Positions 1 through 9,123 are shown, counted from the stretch's first letter. The stretch: DNA of 64,000 nt from Thermohalobaculum sp038534135 (GCA_038534135.1 JBCAXJ010000011.1:1-64000); one strand, 5' to 3'. Translations and numbers: made by a program. Notes: generated from the letters alone by a model not told the origin.

Positions 1-277
<277 letters not shown>

Positions 278-329
278 AGTGAGGTGCTCCTGTCAGTAGG
301 GTTTCGTTTGAGAGAGATCCGGCGATGGC

Positions 330-617
330 TCAGGCCATCGTGCCCAGGATGTCGCTCTCTTTCATGATCAGAAGGTCTTCGCCGTCGATCTTGACCTCGG
401 TGCCCGACCATTTGCCGAACAGGATCTTGTCGCCTGCTTTGACGCCCATCGGGATCAGTTCGCCCGAATCCTTGCGCGCGCCTTCGCCACACGAGACGAC
501 TTCGCCTTCCTGCGGCTTTTCCTTTGCGCTGTCGGGGATGATCAGGCCACCAGCGGTCTTTTCGTCACCTTCGGTGCGGCGGACCAGCACACGATCGTGC
601 AGAGGGGTGAAGTTCAT
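330..617 (-). CDS. groES: Co-chaperonin GroES
   Basis: GroES is the heptameric lid of the GroEL chamber. The protein is 95 residues, the usual length. The start MNFTPLHDRVLVRR matches the family; the frame is open further upstream, but that stretch crosses the CIRCE element and is not coding. The mobile-loop region (EKTAGGLIIPDSAKEKPQEG) and the C-terminal ILGTMA agree with GroES. It is the first gene of groESL, followed by groEL. Regulation is probably by HrcA through the inverted repeat about 55 bases upstream. Confidence 0.97.
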   Translation of the reverse strand: MNFTPLHDRVLVRRTEGDEKTAGGLIIPDSAKEKPQEGEVVSCGEGARKDSGELIPMGVKAGDKILFGKWSGTEVKIDGEDLLIMKESDILGTMA

Positions 618-672
618 GGAAGCGCTCCCTATTTGCGTTTTCCAGTGTGTTCGGAACTTTCCGAGAGTGCTG

Positions 673-699
673 CTAGCACTCAGCTGGAAAGAGTGCCAA
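673..699 (-). promoter_or_regulatory. CIRCE element (HrcA operator) of groESL
   Basis: The arms CTAGCACTC and GAGTGCCAA are separated by exactly 9 bases. The CIRCE consensus is TTAGCACTC-N9-GAGTGCTAA, so one base differs in the left arm and one in the right. It lies 55 bases ahead of the groES start, where HrcA repression of heat-shock operons is normally exerted. HrcA itself is not in the window. Confidence 0.93.
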
Positions 700-813
700 T
701 ACCTGGCGAAAGCGCACTTAGTCGGGGCACACGGAACTGTCAACACCCTTGGGCGGAATACGGATCGGAAAATCCGGCAGACGGCCGCCCGGCGGCCACC
801 ACGGCAACGGTCG

Positions 814-1206
814 TCAGAGCGTCGCGAGGTGGAAGGAAAGACGGCTCAGTTTCGCGGGGGCCATTTCCCGCAGCTTCCGAGGATCGAACTTCATCTTGAG
901 GACGCGCGAGTTCCGCCCATCAATCAACTTCATCGGCCACATTCGGAAAGCGGGACTGGCGACGTCGTTCTCGGCCAGAATGTCCACGTCCTTGTGCCGG
1001 TCGTCCCGACTGATCGCTTCGAAAAGCCCCAGAACAGCCTCGTCCGGCCCCTCGATCACCTGAAAAAAGATATCGCCCCCAAAGTAGAGCGCCCCGGTGA
1101 TCTTCGATTCCTCGTTGCGCTTGGTCGAGCTTTCCCACAGCTCTGCGAGCGCAATGTCGGACAACTCTTCCACGGGAGAGCTGACATAGACCAGGCTCGT
1201 GAACAT
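814..1206 (-). CDS. BLUF-domain blue-light photoreceptor (short, stand-alone)
   Basis: BLUF domains bind FAD and sense blue light by rearranging a Tyr-Gln-flavin hydrogen-bond network. The 130-residue protein is one BLUF domain plus a short tail and carries no output domain. Starting at MFTSLVY, the residues Y7, N31, Q49, W90 and M92 fall at a constant offset of 14 from AppA Y21, N45, Q63, W104 and M106, so the photoactive set is complete. The in-frame extension to 1278 is discarded because the domain starts at MFTSL. A second, altered BLUF gene follows on the same strand just upstream. Its partner is unknown. Confidence 0.93.
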   Translation of the reverse strand: MFTSLVYVSSPVEELSDIALAELWESSTKRNEESKITGALYFGGDIFFQVIEGPDEAVLGLFEAISRDDRHKDVDILAENDVASPAFRMWPMKLIDGRNSRVLKMKFDPRKLREMAPAKLSRLSFHLATL

Positions 1207-1352
1207 GCGTGTACCCCGCTGCGTGCATAGCGGACGTTTCGTCCGCTCCAACGCACGGTTCTTGCGCAGGCGTACCAAAGCATTACGCGAAGTATCCTAA
1301 ATCGCCGTAAACTTGCGGTGCCGCAAGATCGCGCCGTCTGACCCAGGCCCCG

Positions 1353-1781
1353 CTAGACCGTCACAAGCTGCAGGGTCAGTGCATTGACATGGGACACCGG
1401 ACACTCTGTCAGAACCTCGGGATCGAAGCGCGCGCGCAACCCGTCCGAGCGACGGCCATCGATGAACTTCATCGGCCATCCGCGAAAGGCGGGGCTGGGC
1501 ACGTCGTTTTCCGCCAGGACCTCTATATCGCGATGGCGCCCGTCGGTCTTTATGATCTCGAACAGCGAGTCGATCAGCAGCGCCTCGCCTTCAAGCACAT
1601 GGAAAAACAGCTCGCCGCTGAAAAACAAGGCGCTGGTGACATCCAGCGCCTCGTTGTTGCGGGCAGAAATCTCCCAGATCCGGACAAGGTCATAGTCCGA
1701 AAGGTCGCGCGTTGGCCGGCTCGAGTATATCAGGCTATAGGGCAACAGAGCTCTCCTGGCGCCAAACGACACGTGGCGCAT
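1353..1781 (-). CDS. BLUF-like protein lacking the key glutamine
   Basis: This is a 142-residue BLUF-family paralog of the neighbouring gene. Counted from MRHVSFG, Y19, N43, W102 and M104 align with the photoreceptor residues of the neighbour at a constant offset of 12. The position of the essential Gln is His61 (codon CAT in FFHVLEG), and the usual ITG is VTS. The fold is probably kept, but the normal BLUF photocycle needs the Gln, so signalling is expected to be changed or lost. An alternative start at 1805 adds eight residues. It lies about 145 bases upstream of the intact BLUF gene; the two may be co-transcribed. Confidence 0.85.
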   Translation of the reverse strand: MRHVSFGARRALLPYSLIYSSRPTRDLSDYDLVRIWEISARNNEALDVTSALFFSGELFFHVLEGEALLIDSLFEIIKTDGRHRDIEVLAENDVPSPAFRGWPMKFIDGRRSDGLRARFDPEVLTECPVSHVNALTLQLVTV

Positions 1782-1843
1782 CCCGCCACCACCGCTGCGG
1801 ATCATCGTTAATGCCGAAGAGCTAATCCTCGCTTAATCAACCC

Positions 1844-1880
1844 GCGCCTTCGCAACATCGCCGCCTTTCCGCGAAGGCGC
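1844..1880 (-). terminator. Perfect 10-bp hairpin after the usg gene
   Basis: GCGCCTTCGC and GCGAAGGCGC form a perfect 10-bp stem with a 17-base loop, just beyond the usg stop on the minus strand. No strong T-run follows, so termination is likely but not certain. Confidence 0.4.
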
Positions 1881-1905
1881 ACCACGGGCCTCGGCGGCGT
1901 GATCG

Positions 1906-2181
1906 TCAGTGCACCGTCAATTCGTGATCGGTGAAACAGAACTCGGCTGGCCGGATCAGTGCGGAGTGCGCCACGCGCACCGAGTGGAGCGGTCCATCAA
2001 GCTCTCGGCCCCAGAAATCCAGGAACTTCTTCAATTCGGGAAACTCAGGTGCGAGATCATAGTTCTGCCAGACGAATGTCTGAAGGACGCTCAGCGCATC
2101 CGGCATGCGATAGATGATCTCTGCTGTCGCCAGGGAATACCCATCCAACTGGCGGCGGAAGTCGGTATCGACCTTTTTCAT
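1906..2181 (-). CDS. usg: Usg family protein
   Basis: This is a 91-residue protein of the alphaproteobacterial Usg family, whose molecular role is not established. The conserved core DFRRQLDGYSLATAEIIYRM, followed by LQTFVWQNYDLAPEFP and a GPLHSVRVAH block, is diagnostic. The start at MKKVDTDF is chosen because it gives the family's usual length and has a GAGG ahead of it; the open frame extends to 2265. It is not beside tryptophan genes here. It is divergent from the hydrolase gene to the right. Confidence 0.85.
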   Translation of the reverse strand: MKKVDTDFRRQLDGYSLATAEIIYRMPDALSVLQTFVWQNYDLAPEFPELKKFLDFWGRELDGPLHSVRVAHSALIRPAEFCFTDHELTVH

Positions 2182-2485
2182 GAAACGCCTCGACACATCT
2201 CCTTCTTTTGGTTTGCGGAGTAGCCATGGCGCGCGTTTCGGCACTGACCCGTGGACCTCCGGCAAGAAACACGATGCCAGAAAATAGTTAATGGGACAGT
2301 CTTGCGCAAAAATTTTCTATGCCGATAATTCGCACAACGCGGCCGACACGCGACAAACGCGAGCCGACACTCAATCTCCTAAAAAAATACACGCATTGGT
2401 CGTTGACGCGTCCAACAAATTCTCGAATTCTTGCGCCGGTGGACACGAATGGCGGATGCGCCGCGCTCCCATCGCGGCGCCGAGT
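2182..2485. other. Intergenic region between usg and the hydrolase gene
   Basis: These roughly 300 bases separate two divergent genes. The part near 2270-2430 is clearly richer in A and T than its surroundings and holds a promoter-like sequence for the rightward gene. I see no RNA gene or repeat. The open frame from 2291 looks non-coding until about 2486. Confidence 0.5.
2302..2329 (+). promoter_or_regulatory. Candidate sigma-70 promoter for the hydrolase/DUF309 pair
   Basis: A -35-like TTGCGC and a -10-like GATAAT are separated by 16 bases inside an A/T-rich stretch about 160 bases upstream of the hydrolase start. This is by eye only. Confidence 0.35.
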
Positions 2486-3325
2486 ATGGTTGAGGGCAGC
2501 ATAGTGGGCTTAGATTGGGATTCTCCGAACCAGCAGTTCACAACGATCGATGACGTATCGTTAGAAGTGCAAACCTGGGGTCCACCACCGGGGTCCGAGG
2601 TGACACTGGTTCTGCTCCACGAAGGGCTTGGCAGCGTCGCCATGTGGCAGGATTTTCCGGCAGCCCTTGCAGATCGGACCGGCTGCGGTGTCCTGGCCTA
2701 TTCACGCCAAGGTTATGGCCAGTCCGACCCCTGCCCGCTTCCGCGGCCACTGGACTATATGGAGCGCGAAGCGCGCGACGGTCTCGGACCTCTCCTGGAT
2801 GCCGCGGGCACACAGCGCACCATCCTGCTCGGCCATTCCGATGGGGCGTCAATCGCGGCACTCTATGCCGGGCGTCACGCCGACCCACGGGTTCAGGGCC
2901 TGATCGTCATGGCGCCGCATTTCTTTGTCGAAGACGTCTCCATCGACGCAATCCGAAACGCGCGCGTTGCATGGCGTGAAACCGACCTGCCAGAGCGGCT
3001 GGCAAAATACCATGCACGTCCCGAGATAGCCTTTCGTGGCTGGAACGATGCCTGGCTGGATCCCGCGTTTCGCGACTGGGACATCTCGACGGCCATTGAT
3101 GGACTGAAAGTGCCCTGCCTTGCCATTCAGGGCACGTTGGATCCCTATGGCACGGCGGCGCAGATCCAAGTAATCGCCGATCGCAGCCCGTCACCGGTCG
3201 ATCTCCACCTGCTGGTAGACTGCGAGCACAGCCCGCACCGGGAGCAGAAGGAACAGACCCTCGATCTTGTGGCGAAGTTTGTAGACAGGCTCGCGGGCCA
3301 GAACGCGTCCGGAGCCGTTTCGTGA
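2486..3325 (+). CDS. Alpha/beta hydrolase
   Basis: This is a cytosolic alpha/beta-hydrolase of 279 residues when started at MVEGSIVG; MRRAPIAAP at 2456 is an alternative. The oxyanion segment LLHEGLGS, the nucleophile elbow GHSDGA, an acid in GTLDPYGT and a histidine in CEHSPH give a complete Ser-Asp-His triad in family order. The substrate is unknown. The next gene starts inside its stop codon (GTGA overlap), so the hydrolase and the DUF309 protein are translationally coupled. Confidence 0.85.
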   Translation: MVEGSIVGLDWDSPNQQFTTIDDVSLEVQTWGPPPGSEVTLVLLHEGLGSVAMWQDFPAALADRTGCGVLAYSRQGYGQSDPCPLPRPLDYMEREARDGLGPLLDAAGTQRTILLGHSDGASIAALYAGRHADPRVQGLIVMAPHFFVEDVSIDAIRNARVAWRETDLPERLAKYHARPEIAFRGWNDAWLDPAFRDWDISTAIDGLKVPCLAIQGTLDPYGTAAQIQVIADRSPSPVDLHLLVDCEHSPHREQKEQTLDLVAKFVDRLAGQNASGAVS

Positions 3326-3822
3326 CCCGCTGGCCGCTTCCCGATCAGCCTCATGTTCCCGGGCGCACACCCCGCCCGACCCAGTCTCCAGCCTTCGACG
3401 CGGCGCAAGGCGCACCGGTTTACACGGTCGACAAGATGTGGGCTCAGAACGAAACCTACCTTTACGGAATCACCCTCTACAACGCGGAATTCTTCTGGGA
3501 AGCGCACGAAGTCTGGGAACCCGTCTGGATGCGTGCGATGGGCAACAGCCGGGAGCGGCTTCTGATGCAAGCGCTTATCCAACTCGCCAACGCCTGCCTG
3601 AAGATCGAGATGGAGCGCCCGAACGCAGCACTTCGATTGCTCGACATCGCCGGGCAGCGCTGTGCCGACGCTGCATGTGGTGGCCCATCGCTCATGGGCC
3701 TGTCGCTGATGACGCTAGAGGCCTCCATCACGAGTTTCACGACAGCCGTGCACGCAGCAAACCCGGAATGTGTGACGGAGTTGCTCTGCCAGAAACCCAT
3801 GCTGGCAACGTGTCCAAACTAA
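3322..3822 (+). CDS. DUF309 domain protein
   Basis: The 166-residue protein holds the DUF309 core NAEFFWEAHEVWEPVWM with the H-E-x-x-W pattern, followed by an ALIQLANACLK helix. The family is all-helical and of unknown function. The GTG start overlaps the stop of the hydrolase gene. The first 30 residues are proline-rich and look poorly conserved, so translation might begin further in, for example at MWAQNETYLYG. It is convergent with the desaturase gene. Confidence 0.75.
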   Translation: MTRWPLPDQPHVPGRTPRPTQSPAFDAAQGAPVYTVDKMWAQNETYLYGITLYNAEFFWEAHEVWEPVWMRAMGNSRERLLMQALIQLANACLKIEMERPNAALRLLDIAGQRCADAACGGPSLMGLSLMTLEASITSFTTAVHAANPECVTELLCQKPMLATCPN

Positions 3823-3883
3823 CGAACTGCCCGACGTCATCGGCAAGGGCCTCTGACCGTCGGAACGCGCGCTACATGGCGGA

Positions 3884-4837
3884 TCAGGTCGCGGGTTTCG
3901 CGAAGCGATCCCAACCGACCATCTTCATGACGTGCCAGTAGTTCGGCGCCAGCGTCATGCGCTCGCCGTATCCCTTCTCGATCAGCAGTCGGTGCAGCTT
4001 TGGCAACTGCCAGCACGGCATGTGCATGACCAGATGGTGCTCGAGATGGTAGTTGACCCAGTACGGCGCGAAGAACAGCGCCGTGATCGGGTCGGCATAC
4101 GTGGTGCGCACATTGCCGAACGGATCGTCCTTGTCCGGCACCATCGCGTGCTCGGCGATGTTGCGCACCCGGATCACGAACTGGTTCCAGGTCAGCAGCG
4201 GCAGCACCCAGAACGCTAACCAGTACCACCACGCCCCAATGGCCCACATCACCGCGAAGATGATCACATTGCACAGAACCGCAGGCCGCAGATCTTCGGA
4301 CTGGAAGGTCTGCGCCATCTTGGCGCCCGCAATCGCATCCTCGTCGAAGCCCAGTTGCATCGCACGCCGGAACTGCGCAAGGCGCAGCTTGTAGCCCGTC
4401 TGCCCGGTCAGATCGCGGGTGAACTTGCGCTTCAAGCTGTCCCGCGTCGTCGGGAACTTGGCGGACAGTGGCAGATCGGGGTCCTTCTCGGTCTGCGTGT
4501 ATTTGTGGTGGGTCAGATGGTAGGTCCGGTACGAGGTCATCTCGGCCAGGATCGGGCGGGCACACAGCCACTGCGACGCCCACTCGTTCAGCCACCGCGT
4601 CCTGAACAAGGCCACATGCGCGCCCTCGTGCATCAGGATCGCGAACCCCAGCTGCCGCGACCCGATCAGCATCACGGCCAGCACAAAAGTGACCACCGAA
4701 GGATACCAGTGGAACAGCAGCACCGCGCCCAGAACCACGCCCCAGCCCCACAGCACCAGGCCCGCACCCATCCAGTCGGACCGGCGCGCCAGCGGGCGGA
4801 TCTCATCCGGTGTCAGAAAAGCCTTTCCGGGCGTCAT
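3884..4837 (-). CDS. Membrane fatty acid desaturase
   Basis: This is an integral-membrane, di-iron acyl-lipid or acyl-CoA desaturase of 317 residues. The three histidine boxes are visible in order: HEGAH, HLTHHKYT and HLEHH, with hydrophobic segments before the first box and between the second and third. The start MTPGKAFLTP is preceded by GAGGAG at good distance; the frame is open upstream to 4948 without support. Regiospecificity and the electron donor cannot be read from the sequence. It is a single gene, convergent with the DUF309 gene. Confidence 0.9.
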   Translation of the reverse strand: MTPGKAFLTPDEIRPLARRSDWMGAGLVLWGWGVVLGAVLLFHWYPSVVTFVLAVMLIGSRQLGFAILMHEGAHVALFRTRWLNEWASQWLCARPILAEMTSYRTYHLTHHKYTQTEKDPDLPLSAKFPTTRDSLKRKFTRDLTGQTGYKLRLAQFRRAMQLGFDEDAIAGAKMAQTFQSEDLRPAVLCNVIIFAVMWAIGAWWYWLAFWVLPLLTWNQFVIRVRNIAEHAMVPDKDDPFGNVRTTYADPITALFFAPYWVNYHLEHHLVMHMPCWQLPKLHRLLIEKGYGERMTLAPNYWHVMKMVGWDRFAKPAT

Positions 4838-5108
4838 GGCGATCTCCTCTGCCACGCTTTTATCACCAAGGCGACGCCTCCTCAAATCCGGGATTGCTTG
4901 AATCGGATATGTGAACCGCAGGCATTCGACGCCAAGACACGCCGACACACCGACACACGCATTGGATGAAAAGTAAGAAGAACATTCAGCGTAGCGTCAT
5001 CCAAGCGTCGCACGGGATCCGCAGCCTAAGGCTGGGGAAGAACGGCATCTGGCGGGGATGAGCCGGTCCGCACCTCCTCTGACATCGAACAGAAGCATGG
5101 AGGATCTC

Positions 5109-6254
5109 ATGTCTGATTCCACTGCTGCACCGGCAGGGGCTGCCGGCAAGCAGAACTGGATGCAGTGGCTGGCGGTCGCCGGTCTCGTCTATCTGCTGAT
5201 CTGCGCCGTCGGGATGATTGGCTCTGGCTTCAAGGCCGCAACCGGCGATCAGGCCAAGGAATTGTTCGAGTTCGCCAACAATCCGTTCGCAGGCCTGGTG
5301 GTCGGTACGGTCGCGACCGCACTGATCCAGTCTTCGTCCACTGTGACCTCGATCATCGTCGGCCTGGTGGCGGGCGGCCTGCCGGTCGAAGTTGCCGTGC
5401 CGATGGTCATGGGGGCGAATATCGGAACCTCGATTACCAACACGATCGTCTCGCTGGGCCATGTCCGCGAGAAAGACGAATTCAAACGCGCGTTCTCGGC
5501 CGCGACGGTACACGACTTCTTCAATCTGCTGTCCGTCGTGGTGTTCCTGCCGCTCGAGATTGCCTTTGGCATCCTCGAACGCATCGGCAAATTCCTGGCA
5601 GCGCCGTTCTATGGCGGGGCGGACGCCTCGATGAAAGGGCTCAATTTCGTCAAGGCGGCGACCGCACCCGTTGTCGACGCCGCGAAAAGTCTTCTCACAC
5701 TCGGCAATCAGGTTGGCGGGGTCCTTCTGATCATCCTCGGCATTGTCCTGATTTTCCTGGCTATCGCCTATATCGGCAAGCTGCTGAAGGTGCTGATGGT
5801 CGGAAAGGCCAAGGACATCATGCATACAGCGATCGGCAAGGGTCCGGTCACCGGCATCTTCTCGGGCACAATGGTGACCGTGCTCGTGCAGTCCTCGTCT
5901 ACGACGACGTCGCTGATGGTGCCGCTGGCGGGCTCTGGCGCGTTCAGTTTGAAACAGATCTATCCCTTCACGCTCGGCGCCAACATCGGGACGTGCATCA
6001 CAGCCATGCTCGCCGCCACGGCCGTCACCGGCAATGAGGAGGCAGCCCTGCAGATCGCGTTCATCCACCTCTCCTACAACGTGCTGGGTGTTGTCCTGAT
6101 CTACGGGATTCCGTTCCTGCGCGATCTGCCCATCAAGGCGGCGGATTGGCTCGGCGCGACAGCGGCCGAGAACAAGCTGGCCGCGCTTGCCTATATACTG
6201 GGCGTGTTCTTCGTCGTTCCGGGCGTCTGCCTGGGCATCACCAGCATGCTGTGA
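5109..6254 (+). CDS. Na+/phosphate cotransporter (PNaS family)
   Basis: This is a 381-residue inner-membrane carrier of the NptA/SLC34-like sodium:phosphate family. Two inverted-repeat units each carry the signature QSSST (QSSSTVTS and QSSSTTTS), each followed by a GANIGT segment, with about eight hydrophobic helices. The start at 5109 is chosen because GGAGG lies five bases ahead of it. No PhoU-like tail is present. A small coiled-coil gene follows after 12 bases and may be a partner. Confidence 0.9.
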   Translation: MSDSTAAPAGAAGKQNWMQWLAVAGLVYLLICAVGMIGSGFKAATGDQAKELFEFANNPFAGLVVGTVATALIQSSSTVTSIIVGLVAGGLPVEVAVPMVMGANIGTSITNTIVSLGHVREKDEFKRAFSAATVHDFFNLLSVVVFLPLEIAFGILERIGKFLAAPFYGGADASMKGLNFVKAATAPVVDAAKSLLTLGNQVGGVLLIILGIVLIFLAIAYIGKLLKVLMVGKAKDIMHTAIGKGPVTGIFSGTMVTVLVQSSSTTTSLMVPLAGSGAFSLKQIYPFTLGANIGTCITAMLAATAVTGNEEAALQIAFIHLSYNVLGVVLIYGIPFLRDLPIKAADWLGATAAENKLAALAYILGVFFVVPGVCLGITSML

Positions 6255-6266
6255 GGAGCGAACACC

Positions 6267-6503
6267 ATGCCGACCGGAAACCTGAAAGACGTCCGAACCG
6301 AAAACCTGCGCAAGCTGGTTGACGAAACCGAAGCGACCCTGGCTGAGCTTCACACAGAACTCGACCGGCGCGAAGAAGCAGAACAGCATCGGGAGATCGA
6401 TCGCCTGGATCAACACATGAAGAGCGCAGAGCTGAGCCTGACCTCGATCCGCGACTTCTTCGACGAGATCCTGAACGAACTGCGCGGCAACAAGTCGAGG
6501 TGA
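6267..6503 (+). CDS. Small coiled-coil protein downstream of the phosphate carrier
   Basis: This is a 78-residue, highly charged protein that is almost entirely predicted coiled coil (ENLRKLVDETEATLAELHTE and later helices). It has no signal or membrane segment. It starts 12 bases after the Na/Pi cotransporter stop with a GAGG before the ATG, so they almost certainly share an mRNA. A regulatory or assembly role for the carrier, replacing a PhoU-like domain, is inference. Confidence 0.7.
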   Translation: MPTGNLKDVRTENLRKLVDETEATLAELHTELDRREEAEQHREIDRLDQHMKSAELSLTSIRDFFDEILNELRGNKSR

Positions 6504-6512
6504 TGGCCAAAC

Positions 6513-6543
6513 GCGCTCTCGCGCCCCAGCGGCGCGAGAGCGC
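6513..6543 (+). terminator. Perfect 13-bp hairpin after the cotransporter operon
   Basis: GCGCTCTCGCGCC and GGCGCGAGAGCGC pair perfectly around a 5-base loop, beginning 10 bases after the coiled-coil gene. There is no T-run after it, so it could be a Rho-assisted terminator or an mRNA-stabilising hairpin. Confidence 0.55.
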
Positions 6544-6622
6544 ACAGGATTGCAAAGCGACCATCTTGATCCGACCTCGTGCAAGAGCGCTGCCATTCAG
6601 CCCGACCGCATCGGAGCCGCGT

Positions 6623-7084
6623 ATGATCACCCGTCCCCGCGTGACCACCACTGACCTTCCCGCGCAGAGCCTGCTCTCGCGGCACGTCGGGACCGGTGAC
6701 TTCCTCGACTGCTATTCGGTGCAATCCGATCTGTCGCCGCGCGAGGCCGCCGACATCATCACCGCCTTTCCTGGCTGGGCACGTGCACTGCTCGTCCTAC
6801 GCCGGTGGATCACAGCGCCGTTCGGATTGGACAATGACGGCCCTGACACCGCCGACAAAGTGGGCATCTTCCCAGTCGAGATCGATACAGCCGAAGAGCT
6901 GATCGCAGGCTTCAACGACAAGCACCTGAACTTCAGGGTTTCGGTCCAATCGCATGCGGGGCGGGTGTTCCTGGCAACCTGGGTCCACCCTCACAATCTC
7001 GGCGGGCGCATCTATCTGACGCTGATTATGCCATTCCACATCCTGATCGCACGGAACGCGCTCGCGCGGGTCGCCCGGGCGTAG
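6623..7084 (+). CDS. DUF2867 domain protein
   Basis: This is a 153-residue protein resembling the DUF2867 family: the ASxxSR-like opening (LPAQSLLSRHVGTGDFLDCYSV), an LRRWITAPFGL segment, FPVEIDTAEELIAGFNDKHLNFRVSV and the final YLTLIMPFHILIARNALARV helix. The family function is unknown. The start MITRPRV follows the hairpin; the frame is open further upstream across it, which is unlikely to be coding. Confidence 0.7.
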   Translation: MITRPRVTTTDLPAQSLLSRHVGTGDFLDCYSVQSDLSPREAADIITAFPGWARALLVLRRWITAPFGLDNDGPDTADKVGIFPVEIDTAEELIAGFNDKHLNFRVSVQSHAGRVFLATWVHPHNLGGRIYLTLIMPFHILIARNALARVARA

Positions 7085-7167
7085 TGGCGTGACCCGCGCA
7101 CAAACACACTATTTGCGACGCCAACATTTCTGCTAGGGGTTCCGGACCCACGATCCGAAGGCCCGCC

Positions 7168-8031
7168 ATGATCTACCCGACCCCTGACGCCTACTTGTCC
7201 GCGCCGCGCAAGGCGGTCGCTCTGTTCGGTATGTCGGGACTCGGCAAGACCCGCATCGCCAACGTGCTGCGCGGGCGCGGCGACTGGTTCCACTACTCGG
7301 TCGATTACCGGATCGGCACGCGCTACATGGGCGAGCACATCGCCGACAACTTCAAGCGCGCGGCCATGCAGGTGCCATTCCTGCGCGAGCTTCTGATGTC
7401 GGACTCCGTGTCGATCAAATCGAACCTGACCTTCGAGAACCTCGCCCCCCTCAGCACGTACCTCGGCAAGCCGGGCGATCCATCGCAGGGCGGCATCCCG
7501 TTCGACGAGTACGTGAACCGCCAGCGCCAGCACCGCGTCGCCGAAGACGCGGCGATGCAGGACACGGTGCACTTCATCGACCGGGCCGAACAGATCTATG
7601 GCTACCCGCACTTCCTGTGCGACACATCCGGATCGCTGTGCGAGGTGGTCGACCCCCGGGACCCGGCCGATCCGATCCTCTCCCGGCTCGTAGAGCACGT
7701 CCTGCTCGTGCAGATCCGCGGGACCGAGGCCGACGCCGATGAACTCGTGCGCCGGTTCGTAAAGGCACCGAAGCCGATGTACTACCCGGAAGACTTCCTC
7801 CGCGCGTCATGGGACGCCTATCTGGCCGAGAAATCCACGACCGCTGATAGGGTCGATCCAGACGACTTCATTCGCTTCGGTTTCCGCCGCCTGCTGACGC
7901 ATCGCCTGCCACGCTATGACGCGATCGCGCAGAACTGGGGGATCTCGGTCACTGCAGCCGATATCGCAGCTGTTCAAGACGCAGACGACTTCGATGCGCT
8001 GATCTCGCACGCTCTTTCGGCGCAGTCCTGA
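7168..8031 (+). CDS. P-loop ATPase of unknown function
   Basis: This is a 287-residue soluble protein with a clear Walker A motif GMSGLGKTR near residue 21, followed about 20 residues on by SVDYRIGTRYMG. There is no signal peptide or membrane segment. It looks like a stand-alone nucleotide kinase-like or AAA-like ATPase found in alphaproteobacteria, but I do not recognise a characterised relative. The gene stands alone between the DUF2867 gene and a membrane-protein gene. Confidence 0.75.
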   Translation: MIYPTPDAYLSAPRKAVALFGMSGLGKTRIANVLRGRGDWFHYSVDYRIGTRYMGEHIADNFKRAAMQVPFLRELLMSDSVSIKSNLTFENLAPLSTYLGKPGDPSQGGIPFDEYVNRQRQHRVAEDAAMQDTVHFIDRAEQIYGYPHFLCDTSGSLCEVVDPRDPADPILSRLVEHVLLVQIRGTEADADELVRRFVKAPKPMYYPEDFLRASWDAYLAEKSTTADRVDPDDFIRFGFRRLLTHRLPRYDAIAQNWGISVTAADIAAVQDADDFDALISHALSAQS

Positions 8032-8172
8032 AGGGCGCCCGCTCACGACGATCACCGGGCCGCTCAACGCCCATCGCAACACGCGCGCAGGCTGCCCGAT
8101 CAGGGAAATCCGTTTGCCTGAAGGCACTTCTACAGTAGACTTCAACCGGGGAACGCACGCGAAACCGGGGCG

Positions 8173-9123
8173 ATGGATCAAACAGTCTTCATAATTCTCT
8201 CCGGCCTTGTCCTGCTCGGAAAATTCGCGGACTTCGCCCTGCAAAAGGCGGCGGAACTCAGCGCGGCCGAACAGCAGGCGCAGTCCTCGTCCTCGTTGCT
8301 CATCCTCCCGGACAGCATGATGGGGCCGAAGGCACAACAGGCGGCGCATCGAAGCTGGTTGTCCGCGGCTGTCGCTATCGCGAACGAATACATGATCGAG
8401 GTGTTCGACAACAAAACGCTATCGTCAAAGCGCCTTGGCCGGGTTTTCCTGATTTCCGCCTTCTTCGTTCAGGGCACTTTCATCTTCTCGTCCCTGCTGG
8501 TCGACGAGATCTGGCAGGCGTGGACACAGTTCGGCATCCTGGCCGGGATCACGCTGTTCGTCGGCCTGCTGATCCTGTTCAACTTCATCTTCGATCTCGC
8601 CGCCGTCGCCGCATCGATCTGGTATTCCAAGCGCATCGTCGACGAACTGAACGGCGACTGCACCACGATCGAGTTCATCCTCAAGTCGATCTTCGTCGTC
8701 TTTCTCGTCTACTTCCTGATGTTCCTGGTGATGAGCTGCACGTTCTTCTCGATCATCGTGGCGCAGGGATTTGCGGCGAACTACGATCTCAGCCATGGCG
8801 AGACTCTGCTGACGGTGTTCTGGAACATCTTCGTCTCGGACACGATCCACCGCTTTCTCGATCCACTGAACGAAGGCTACCATCTGGGCATCAACGGGGT
8901 GAACCTGCTGGTCTTCTGCATCACGCCGCTGCTGCTGCCCTCGCTTCTGGCGATCTGCTGTCTCGTCGGCGTCGTGCTGGACGGCATCGACTCGGCAACG
9001 GATCACATGGTGGCCCGCTACGCGCGGCGCATGGCGGCGGACAGCAAGCCCGTGTTTCTCAAGCTGGCCTCGGTCCTGGCGCTCCTCGGTGCTGGAACGG
9101 CAACACTGACGGGCCTGGGCTAG
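8173..9123 (+). CDS. Multi-spanning membrane protein of unknown function
   Basis: This is a 316-residue protein with an N-terminal helix, a soluble stretch of about 80 residues, then roughly five more hydrophobic helices (residues about 91-112, 120-150, 168-195, 240-270 and 294-314). I do not recognise a family. It ends three bases before the start of a membrane-anchored cytochrome c gene, so the two are probably co-expressed and may form a complex. Charged loops follow the helices, but no histidine pair typical of heme-b ligands stands out. Confidence 0.7.
   Translation: MDQTVFIILSGLVLLGKFADFALQKAAELSAAEQQAQSSSSLLILPDSMMGPKAQQAAHRSWLSAAVAIANEYMIEVFDNKTLSSKRLGRVFLISAFFVQGTFIFSSLLVDEIWQAWTQFGILAGITLFVGLLILFNFIFDLAAVAASIWYSKRIVDELNGDCTTIEFILKSIFVVFLVYFLMFLVMSCTFFSIIVAQGFAANYDLSHGETLLTVFWNIFVSDTIHRFLDPLNEGYHLGINGVNLLVFCITPLLLPSLLAICCLVGVVLDGIDSATDHMVARYARRMAADSKPVFLKLASVLALLGAGTATLTGLG

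Noticed and set aside
4986..6596. A 536-residue minus-strand open frame
   Set aside because: It is antisense to the Na/Pi cotransporter, which has intact family motifs; the frame's protein is Arg/Gln/Asp-rich without recognisable domains.
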